From Candidatus Poribacteria bacterium (lineage in GTDB: Bacteria > Poribacteria > WGA-4E > UBA9662), in the NCBI GenBank assembly GCA_002709695.1, contig PAQF01000027.1, positions 1 to 35,860 of the forward strand: DNA of 35,860 nt, in the 5' to 3' direction. A model generated the notes under the pieces. That model did not search any database. It was not told the DNA's origin and saw only the letters and a program-made list of their open reading frames with translations. Below are positions 26,989 through 33,918 of this stretch, in pieces (the stretch's first letter is position 1; each line of letters starts with the position of its first letter). A program made the translations under genes and the position numbers.

Positions 26989-28908
26989 TTAGAACAAGAA
27001 ACGATACATCGGTTGCGCTGAAATTATACCCAGTAGACTCCAAAATGTGCCGATGATGAATTCGCCTAGCACTATGCCCAAGAAAAAAGGGATGGATCCG
27101 CGGTGCCATCTTCGGCCACCGTATTTGAGAATAACCCATTTGAGAAACCAACCAACAAAGATTGATCCGATCATTGGGTTAATAGCCCAGCTTCCAGAAA
27201 TAGCATAACCCACAGGATGCAAATTCCACCAGAGAAAGTTCATTCTCATAGCTGATAGCAATATAGTAATCCAGAAACCAATTCCAACAAAAACCATTGC
27301 TGGAATCTCTGGTAGTGTGACAAAGCTTAACCAGCGTTCCAACCGACCAAATGACTCGTTAGCAAATACTGGTCTGCCGCCTTCTGAGTAGCTTATGGCT
27401 AGAAAAGCCCAGAACGATGAGAATGCTCCTAAAGCGGAAGCGAAAATCATCAGCCAGAAAAATCGTGCCAAGGGGATATTTGCCACGTTGGCAAGTTTGA
27501 AACCCTCCAGTTGATGTGGCATTGCGTGCGACCGATGCGCTCGATTCAAAAAATAAAGGTAAGTAAAACCAGTTAAATTTGCTGCTCCAACGCGGCGTAC
27601 GCCAAACATGCGTGGCAGAATTTCATCTGGTCCAATAAAGTGGAGATCGTGAACTGGCGATCCAAGTTCAGCACGCAGGCGAGTGATGGCGATAGAAATG
27701 GCAAGCCAAATGGCAAAGAACAGAATAATTACCCATGACGACATTCCAATCTTGAGACAGAAAAACATCATAAAAGTTAAACCAATGATGATACCAAGAA
27801 AGGCAGTACGATAAGAAATTGTATTTGCCTGATTATCTTGTGGAGGTCGAAACAGGCAGTTTACGGCATATCTTAAGTGCCTACGACTCATCCAAAGTGC
27901 AAAAATACAAAGCCCTAGATATGCTCCATGTGATTGTTCGGCTTCGTATGGAAATCTTGCTAATGCGCGCCATCCCATAACTGAGCCTATTAATCTTTCT
28001 AGTCGCCAAATTAACCAAAAAGCCCAGCAGGAAAAGGAAAGATCAAGCGGAATGAAAAATGACAGGCCAACCCCAAAAGGGAAGATAGCCATTGGACTCC
28101 AGCCAATGGCGTTCCAAGGAGGATCAGTAAAAATACGACGTAGATCGTATAGTTTACCACCCAGACTTGGGACGGAGGGAAAAAGAAAGTTTAATCCGTT
28201 AACAATATCTATAGAAGCTCCAATTATCAATCCAATCCACATCCATGGTGATTTAAAGAATCTTCCCTTAGGGTATGTCATCTCAAGCGGAAGTTGGATG
28301 ATAGGATAACTGAGGCGTTCAGACTCAACCCACTGCTTTCTGAGGATGACACTGATACACAGCATAACGAGATGTAATGCTAGTATGAAAGCACACCACC
28401 AAAAAACAATGGGAACCCAAACGCTAAAATTGATAGGATGGTAAATTGATGAAAATCCCTGATAATAGCCTTCCATTACCCGTTTGTCACTAACTGTAAG
28501 CCAATCAGGAATATAACGGTGAAACAGCCCTAGCCAGTCGTTTTCTGGGGTTGCAAACCAATGTGCATGCCCAATTAAAGGGGTAAGCACCAAGATCCGA
28601 TCGACACCTGCAATCCCCGACCCAATCGATACACAAGTGTAAATCGTCAGCAATTCAACGCGATTTAATACCATGTATTTACCAATTTGATTCTTTGCTT
28701 TGTGCAGGATGGCGTTAAGAATCAATAAAATAAGAATGGTGGAGATAGCGTTGAAAAACAAGGAAATTTGTGTCGGGCTGGCGTTCCGGCGCAATATTGA
28801 AACTACTACCCACCAGCAATTAAGTGGTACTAGCGCCATGATGAGGAATACTGTGCGTGGTCTGATAGGGTTACTATGACGGTGAGAGAAATTAGATCGC
28901 AGGATCAT
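26989..28908 (-). CDS. DUF6785/DUF6784-type polytopic membrane protein (copy B)
   Basis: This 639-residue paralogue of the protein at 14520 has many hydrophobic helices throughout. It shares FATPENDWLGLFHRYIPDW (about 137-155), LRKQWVESERLSYPIIQLPL, WWNLHPVGYAISGSW and FFLGIVLGEFIIGTFW. Divergence between the copies is substantial, so this is not a recent duplication. Both may be transporters, but no substrate is known. There is no good ribosome site before ATG 28908. It lies downstream of the radical SAM gene but beyond that gene's terminator, so it is probably transcribed separately. Confidence 0.75.
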   Translation of the reverse strand: MILRSNFSHRHSNPIRPRTVFLIMALVPLNCWWVVVSILRRNASPTQISLFFNAISTILILLILNAILHKAKNQIGKYMVLNRVELLTIYTCVSIGSGIAGVDRILVLTPLIGHAHWFATPENDWLGLFHRYIPDWLTVSDKRVMEGYYQGFSSIYHPINFSVWVPIVFWWCAFILALHLVMLCISVILRKQWVESERLSYPIIQLPLEMTYPKGRFFKSPWMWIGLIIGASIDIVNGLNFLFPSVPSLGGKLYDLRRIFTDPPWNAIGWSPMAIFPFGVGLSFFIPLDLSFSCWAFWLIWRLERLIGSVMGWRALARFPYEAEQSHGAYLGLCIFALWMSRRHLRYAVNCLFRPPQDNQANTISYRTAFLGIIIGLTFMMFFCLKIGMSSWVIILFFAIWLAISIAITRLRAELGSPVHDLHFIGPDEILPRMFGVRRVGAANLTGFTYLYFLNRAHRSHAMPHQLEGFKLANVANIPLARFFWLMIFASALGAFSSFWAFLAISYSEGGRPVFANESFGRLERWLSFVTLPEIPAMVFVGIGFWITILLSAMRMNFLWWNLHPVGYAISGSWAINPMIGSIFVGWFLKWVILKYGGRRWHRGSIPFFLGIVLGEFIIGTFWSLLGIISAQPMYRFLF

Positions 28909-28980
28909 TTAACTTGTGTCATATCATGCTCGCGGAAATAAATTTTAATCGGATATTTCAGGATCAATTTATTTTCAAAT

Positions 28981-29016
28981 AAAAAAGCCCTCATCGGTTG
29001 ATACGAGAAGGCTTTT
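28981..29016 (-). terminator. Intrinsic terminator after the radical SAM gene
   Basis: Read on the minus strand, AAAAGCC (29016-29010) pairs with GGCTTTT (28989-28983). The stem continues through a two-base bulge as CTC/GAG around a 12-base loop, and T residues follow. It lies 30 bases after the radical SAM stop and should end the ferredoxin-to-maturase transcript. Confidence 0.7.
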
Positions 29017-29046
29017 AGAAATAGATTATAGTTAAAGGTTAGGATT

Positions 29047-30270
29047 CTATATCGATCTGCCCTTTCTGCGTTTCGGTCGGGATCTGGTATTCCTTGTTTT
29101 CTGTTTTTGCATGATGGGTATAATTGAATCTGCAGTTTGTCCATTCTCGAGAGCCACTGCCATTAGCTTCATTGGGGCGTCAATGTGATTAAAAAACATT
29201 TTGTACCCTTCACAGAGGTAATTCAAACCAGGATCCCCATTAGGTGTATCGATAAATCGATTTTTGGGACACCCTCCATTGCAGACAAAACGTACCTCAC
29301 AGTCAAGACAGTAAGGAGGTAGAGTATCTTTCTTATCCTCACCAAATTTACGTTGGAATGGTAAATTGATGATATCGGCAATTGGTGTTTCCCCAATGTT
29401 CCCAACTAGGTATTCTGGCGTGACATAATGGTCGCATGCATATACGTCCCCATTATGTTCCATTGCCATTGCATCCCCGCATGTTTCATTGAATATGCAT
29501 AAGCTTGGTTTGAATCCGAGCCAAGCTTCCAAAGAGACATCAAAGATCTGGATGAAGATCTTGCCAATATCTTCTTTGACCCATTCATCAAATACTGCGC
29601 ATAAAAAGCGACCATATTGTTTTGGGTTGATAGATCTCGGGGAGACTTCTGAACCGTCGCCGAAATGTTCGACGATCGGAATAAATTGCATGAACTGGGC
29701 ACCAAGATCTTTAAAGTAATTGTAAATTTGAACAGGATAATCGCCATTGTAGTTGTTTACAACACAGAGAATATTGTAATCGACCTCATGTTTTTGAAAC
29801 AGTCTTAAGCCCCTAATGACATCGGCAGAAGAGGGGTCGCCTTTTTTATCAAAACGATAATGATCGTGCAGTTTTGGTGGGCCATCAATGCTAATTCCGA
29901 TTAAAAAATTATTCTCTTTAAAAAAGATTGCCCATTCATCATTAATGATTGTAGCGTTTGTTTGAAGTGAATTTCGGATGGTCATTCCCGAACGCCGATA
30001 TTTGTCCTGTAGTTCGACAGCCTTGCGGAAGAAATCTATGCCCATCAAAGTTGGTTCCCCGCCTTGCCAAGCGAAAGTTATTTCTGATAGTGTTGATTGT
30101 GTTTCAATATACTGACGAATATAATTTTCTAACGTCGAGTCTTCCATCCGAAACGACTTCGTTTCAGGATAAAGTTCTTCTTTTTCCAAGTAATAACAGT
30201 ACTCGCAATCTAGGTTACATATTGCTCCAATTGGCTTCGTCATTACATGAAATGGTTTTTGCTGTTTCAT
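29047..30270 (-). CDS. Radical SAM/SPASM anaerobic sulfatase maturase-type enzyme
   Basis: This is a 407-residue protein. The radical SAM cluster motif is C18-x3-C22-x2-C25 (CNLDCEYCYY), followed by WQGGEPTL at 68-75 for SAM binding. A C-terminal SPASM region has CGDAMAMEHNGDVYACDHYV, then CLDCEVRFVCNGGCPK, giving ligands for auxiliary [4Fe-4S] clusters. This is the layout of anSME enzymes that turn a Ser or Cys of sulfatases into formylglycine. No sulfatase is encoded in the window, so the substrate is elsewhere or is another peptide. The last 20 residues are very basic (TRSRPKRRKGRS). GGAAG lies six bases before ATG. It ends a putative operon with ferredoxin and small membrane proteins. Confidence 0.87.
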   Translation of the reverse strand: MKQQKPFHVMTKPIGAICNLDCEYCYYLEKEELYPETKSFRMEDSTLENYIRQYIETQSTLSEITFAWQGGEPTLMGIDFFRKAVELQDKYRRSGMTIRNSLQTNATIINDEWAIFFKENNFLIGISIDGPPKLHDHYRFDKKGDPSSADVIRGLRLFQKHEVDYNILCVVNNYNGDYPVQIYNYFKDLGAQFMQFIPIVEHFGDGSEVSPRSINPKQYGRFLCAVFDEWVKEDIGKIFIQIFDVSLEAWLGFKPSLCIFNETCGDAMAMEHNGDVYACDHYVTPEYLVGNIGETPIADIINLPFQRKFGEDKKDTLPPYCLDCEVRFVCNGGCPKNRFIDTPNGDPGLNYLCEGYKMFFNHIDAPMKLMAVALENGQTADSIIPIMQKQKTRNTRSRPKRRKGRSI

Positions 30271-30317
30271 TTCGAACTTCCGTTATCTAGCTGATGAAAT
30301 AGGAGTTTTGCATTAAC

Positions 30318-30443
30318 TTATTTAAATAATCCCCATAAGAAATAGATGCCAAAGATAATCATAATTACTGCTCCGATGACAAGAGTATATGCCGCACGCT
30401 CGAATCCTTTTTTGCCTGAATCAAATTTTAAGATTTTTCTCAT
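30318..30443 (-). CDS. 41-residue single-helix membrane protein
   Basis: This small frame begins MRKILKFDSGKKGFERAAYT and is followed by one strong helix (LVIGAVIMIIFGIYFLWGLF) ending at the C-terminal Lys. Its ATG overlaps the stop of the 54-codon frame as ATGA, which is strong evidence for translational coupling. It ends 47 bases before the radical SAM gene. The positive N-terminus and membrane C-terminus predict an inner-membrane anchor with a cytosolic N-terminus. I do not recognise the family. It resembles small subunits that complete membrane redox complexes. Confidence 0.65.
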   Translation of the reverse strand: MRKILKFDSGKKGFERAAYTLVIGAVIMIIFGIYFLWGLFK

Positions 30444-30604
30444 GATCTAGCCAAGAAACGCTCTGTTATCCAACCCATCAGAAAAATGAGCAACCCGATT
30501 CCACCAAGTCTTGGGTCCATTAATTTAGGGAATTCTGTTACAAAACCAATTGCTACCGCAACGAGTCCCATTGCTTGAATTACTTTCGCCAAATAGAACA
30601 ACAT
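30440..30604 (-). CDS. 54-residue two-helix membrane protein
   Basis: The frame starts at ATG 30604, six bases after the stop of the 160-residue membrane protein, and ends in TGA overlapping the next ATG. It encodes two hydrophobic stretches (LFYLAKVIQAMGLVAVAIGF and GIGLLIFLMGWITERFL) joined by a short FPKLMDPRLG loop. CGGA serves as a weak ribosome site. Tight packing in a four-gene run, composition and coupling argue that it is real despite its size. The function is unknown, and it is probably an accessory subunit of the neighbouring membrane protein. Confidence 0.65.
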   Translation of the reverse strand: MLFYLAKVIQAMGLVAVAIGFVTEFPKLMDPRLGGIGLLIFLMGWITERFLARS

Positions 30605-30610
30605 TCCGAA

Positions 30611-31093
30611 TTATTTATTCAGGTCGAGTTTGCTAAGCTCGATAAAAATCATTGTGCTTTCTTTAAAGGAGCGGTGTTGAATTGCAATCGTTTTAGCAAA
30701 GTGAATAATTGTAACTAGAAATAGTCCCCCATGGAACCAAGGATGAATCATACGAGTGTGTACACCACCACCGATAACAAAAACAATCATTAATAGTAAA
30801 ATATTTAGAAGTGTGGGGGGATAAATTACTCGCTTAATACTGATAGATCTCTGATGGTATTCTGGATCGAGATGATGCATTTGCGAGAATTCCTTAATGC
30901 TACTACCAGTTCCAACAAAGAAAAAGATGATTAAAGTTTCGGTAAATAGGTACACTATGGCGGCAACAAGTGCGAACGTGTGGTGTGCTACACCCAAAAT
31001 GCTGAAATTCCAGTAACCTTGAATACCTGTTAGTCCTACCAGACAAAAAGAAATGCCCGTTAAAAGATAACAGGCATACATAAACCACCACAT
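30611..31093 (-). CDS. Four-helix, histidine-rich membrane protein (cytochrome-b-like candidate)
   Basis: This is a 160-residue protein with predicted helices at about 4-24, 33-60, 92-110 and 119-138. It holds ten histidines: H37-H38 in helix 2 (GVAHHTFALVAA), H73-H74 and H80 in the loop, H112, H117 and H121 around the helix 3-4 turn (HTRMIHPWFHGG), and H131 and H140 in or after helix 4. H37/38, H121 and H131 lie within or at the ends of helices and could bind heme. A conserved-looking FVGTGSSIKEF follows helix 2. It sits 25 bases after the ferredoxin gene, so a membrane electron-transfer subunit is plausible. The family is not recognised and heme binding is inferred. Confidence 0.65.
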   Translation of the reverse strand: MWWFMYACYLLTGISFCLVGLTGIQGYWNFSILGVAHHTFALVAAIVYLFTETLIIFFFVGTGSSIKEFSQMHHLDPEYHQRSISIKRVIYPPTLLNILLLMIVFVIGGGVHTRMIHPWFHGGLFLVTIIHFAKTIAIQHRSFKESTMIFIELSKLDLNK

Positions 31094-31118
31094 TATTTAA
31101 ATTCCGCAAAAGAAAAGA

Positions 31119-31556
31119 CTAATCTGCCGCCTCTTGAACCTCAGGAGCAAATGTATTCGTTATCTCAACTTCGGGGAATCTTTCCTCAAATTCATCTAGG
31201 GGGACCATTCGAATAGCATCCCACGTTAACTTGGTACACACACGTGCACAAATCGAACAGCCGATACACTCATTATATCGAACCTGTACTGGTGGTATGG
31301 CTATATTATATTTTTCGTGTGGTACTGACTCAATACAATCAACAGGACAAAATGGCACACATACTTGACAGCCGGTACAATTATCTTCATCAACAATCGC
31401 CATCACTTTTGGCTTTCTTTTTTTATGAACAATTTCATCTGGAAATTCAGCAATTGATCTGTAGTGTTCATATGGCTTAGCCTTGGTCTTCTTCTTTGGC
31501 TTAGAAGATGAATTTTCGGTGTCGTTATTTTTTGAGAAGAGATTCTTTAACCACAT
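31119..31556 (-). CDS. 2[4Fe-4S] ferredoxin-like protein with N- and C-terminal extensions
   Basis: This is a 145-residue protein. The first cluster motif C60-x2-C63-x2-C66-x3-C70-P and the second C97-x2-C100-x2-C103-x3-C107 give two [4Fe-4S] sites, with an additional C74 (PVDC). Pro after the fourth Cys is kept in the first motif but is Thr in the second (VCTKLTWDAI). A 50-residue lysine-rich leader (SKPKKKTKAKP) and an acidic 35-residue tail are unusual for a plain ferredoxin and suggest docking to a partner. AAGGA lies eight bases before ATG. As first gene of the run, it probably feeds electrons to or from the membrane protein that follows. Confidence 0.85.
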   Translation of the reverse strand: MWLKNLFSKNNDTENSSSKPKKKTKAKPYEHYRSIAEFPDEIVHKKRKPKVMAIVDEDNCTGCQVCVPFCPVDCIESVPHEKYNIAIPPVQVRYNECIGCSICARVCTKLTWDAIRMVPLDEFEERFPEVEITNTFAPEVQEAAD

Positions 31557-32078
31557 TCTAGCAATCCTTAATTAAAACAGCAAAGACTTGATAAGTCCTG
31601 CAAAAGAATAACAAAAAGTCAAAATACATTGCAAATAAATTGCTTCTTTCTAATAATTAATTAGTCTGATTGCAACGCAAGAAACTATCATCGTATAGTT
31701 TGATCTTCGCTTTTTCATCATAGCAAGACATATTACAACTGTCAATTTTTAAATGAATATGAATTCAGATCACTTTCTGATAGAATTTAAAAATAGTGTC
31801 TAGTATTGTCCTAATTACTATAGATGTCTTTAGGCTAGGCTTATTGCTTCGTGTTTTTTTCACAATTGATCTTTTCTATTTCATATCAATGTCTCGTAAG
31901 GCAGGCTTTACCTCCTAATTTGGTTTGAACGTTTTTCTGGGATTCACTTGGCTTTTTGTGAGCACGTTTAATCATAATGTTCCCATCAATTTGAGACCTA
32001 GGATTGTCTGTTTCATCGCTGTTGTTTTTGCAATTCACTAGATTGGAATGGGAAATTGAATCTTATCTGTACTTTCGC
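31557..32078. other. Intergenic region between divergent ferredoxin operon and TPR-glycosyltransferase genes
   Basis: These 522 AT-rich bases have no supportable gene. The region must carry the promoter of the ferredoxin operon (leftward) and probably that of the TPR array (rightward). It contains the palindrome described separately at 31682-31701. A TTG-initiated extension of the TPR frame (from 32004) lies in its right end and is judged non-coding. Confidence 0.5.
31682..31701. promoter_or_regulatory. Short palindrome, possible operator
   Basis: AAACTAT and ATAGTTT form a perfect 7+7 inverted repeat around six bases (CATCGT), 126 bases upstream of the ferredoxin start. Spacing is right for a dimeric regulator, but a chance match in AT-rich DNA is quite possible. 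Confidence 0.25.
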
Positions 32079-33836
32079 ATGAAGATAGAAGAAAGCATCT
32101 CTATTATGTTGAAACAAGCGCTCGAGCAGCACCAAGCTGGTTGTTTCGATCAAGCTGAGCTTGCCTATAAAGAGGTCTTAAGACTTTCACCAGAAAACCC
32201 AGACGCATTACACTTTTTGGGTCTTATCGCCTACCAAAACCAAGACTATGATACAGCCGCCGACCTTATTGTGAAAGCTATCAGTGTAGTCCCTAACAAT
32301 CCAATATTTTTCCGGCACTTAGGGCAAACTTTTCAAAAACAAAACAAATTGGATCAAGCCGCGGATTCTTATCGAAAAGCAATCGAAATTAATCCAGAAT
32401 ATGTCGAAGCATATAATAATCTTGGAGGACTTTTTCATCTCAGGAAAAAATTGGATCAAGCTATAAATCTGTTTCAAAAATCGATTTCTCTTGATTCGAA
32501 TATGGCCGACACACATTATGTACTAGGGCAGCTATTTGAAGAAAAAGGGATGCCTCCTCGAGCACTTAAGGCGTATCAAAAAGCAATTGCCTTAAATCCA
32601 AAACATGCTGAGGCACAATGTAAAATTGGAGACATTTTTCAAGAACAAGGGAATTTAGATCAAGCAATCAACTCATATCGTGTGGCATTAGATTCTTGTC
32701 CTGGTTTCGCTGAGGGATATAATAACTTAGGTAGTGTTCTAAAAAAGAAGAACCAGTTGGATGCTGCAATTGTTGCATTTGAGAAAGCTATTGAAACTAA
32801 TCCGAAATACGTTAGGGCATACAGCAACTTGGGTGCAGCGCTAGTTGAAAAAAATGAAATAGAAGAAGCTACTCAACATTTTGAAAGAGCTTTATTTATG
32901 AACCCAGATTTTGCTGAGGCACATTTTAATCAGGCTATTATATTTCTGTTGCAGGGAAGGTTGGAAGAGGGATGGGAAAAGTATGAGTGGCGGTGGAATT
33001 CAACTCAAAAATCCCAGAAACGTGACTTTAAACAATTACTGTGGAATGGAACTACTTTAAACGGTAAAACGATCTTGGTGCATACTGAGCAGGGTTTTGG
33101 AGACGCTATCCAATTTGTTCGTTATGTTGATTTGTTGTGTGATTTGGATACAACTGTAATTTTCGAGTGTGAAGCTGAATTAAAAACGCTTTTCAAAAGT
33201 ATAGATTGTATTGATAAATTGGTAGCCAAAGGAGAAAAAATACCCGATTTTGATGTTCATGTACCTCTGCTTAGTTTGCCACGGATTTTTGGAACAACTC
33301 TCAAGAATATTCCTGCTGAGATACCATATCTCTATCCAGATGTAGAAGTTAATCCTATTTTTCTGTCAGATAGTAGTCGTAAGTTCAAAATCGGTATTGC
33401 TTGGGCTGGTAATCCAGAACACGTTAATGATCATAATAGATCTATAGATCTTAAACGATTTGAGTGCCTATTGAGTCTAGAGGAGTATGAGTTTTTTAGC
33501 CTACAAATTGGGGAACACCGCGAAGATATAAAACAGTATGGATACGATTATATGATCAAAGATTTGGGAAAACAATTTGCTGATTTTCACTGTACGGCAT
33601 CAGCTATACTTCAACTGGATTTGATTATCAGTGTTGATACTGCAGTAGCTCACTTGGCTGGAGCGCTCGGTAAACCTGTTTGGATATTATTACCTTTTAT
33701 GCCTGATTGGCGGTGGATGCTTAATCGTTTGGATTCGCCATGGTATCCTTCTATGAGACTATTTCGTCAAAATGAAATTGGAAATTGGATGTCTGTGTTT
33801 GAACAGCTAAAATTGTCACTGAAACAATGTGTATAG
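32079..33836 (+). CDS. TPR protein with C-terminal glycosyltransferase (GT9/41-like) domain, copy 1
   Basis: The protein has 585 residues from ATG 32079. The open frame reaches TTG 32004, but its paralogues start at the position equivalent to MKIEESISIMLKQALEQHQ. Eight or nine TPRs of 34 residues fill about 10-305 (pattern YVEAYNNLGGLFHLRKKLDQ). The C-terminal domain (about 320-585) has HTEQGFGDAIQFVRYVDL, FKIGIAWAGNPEH and LIISVDTAVAHLAGALGKP. These resemble the nucleotide-sugar site of heptosyltransferase-like GT-B enzymes attached to TPRs in many bacteria. It probably glycosylates a protein or surface glycan in the cytosol, with the TPRs selecting the acceptor. It is first in a tandem paralogue array. 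Confidence 0.82.
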   Translation: MKIEESISIMLKQALEQHQAGCFDQAELAYKEVLRLSPENPDALHFLGLIAYQNQDYDTAADLIVKAISVVPNNPIFFRHLGQTFQKQNKLDQAADSYRKAIEINPEYVEAYNNLGGLFHLRKKLDQAINLFQKSISLDSNMADTHYVLGQLFEEKGMPPRALKAYQKAIALNPKHAEAQCKIGDIFQEQGNLDQAINSYRVALDSCPGFAEGYNNLGSVLKKKNQLDAAIVAFEKAIETNPKYVRAYSNLGAALVEKNEIEEATQHFERALFMNPDFAEAHFNQAIIFLLQGRLEEGWEKYEWRWNSTQKSQKRDFKQLLWNGTTLNGKTILVHTEQGFGDAIQFVRYVDLLCDLDTTVIFECEAELKTLFKSIDCIDKLVAKGEKIPDFDVHVPLLSLPRIFGTTLKNIPAEIPYLYPDVEVNPIFLSDSSRKFKIGIAWAGNPEHVNDHNRSIDLKRFECLLSLEEYEFFSLQIGEHREDIKQYGYDYMIKDLGKQFADFHCTASAILQLDLIISVDTAVAHLAGALGKPVWILLPFMPDWRWMLNRLDSPWYPSMRLFRQNEIGNWMSVFEQLKLSLKQCV

Positions 33837-33918
33837 GAACTGGTATTTTGTATCACAATTCTTAATTATAGAATTCCCATTGTAGAATGCATCTCAAAGG
33901 AATTAACAGTTAGTAATA

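Noticed and set aside
28905-29144. 79-codon minus frame spanning the terminator between the radical SAM and DUF6785-type genes
   Set aside because: It overlaps the maturase 3' end out of frame and reads through the hairpin. No motif or ribosome site.
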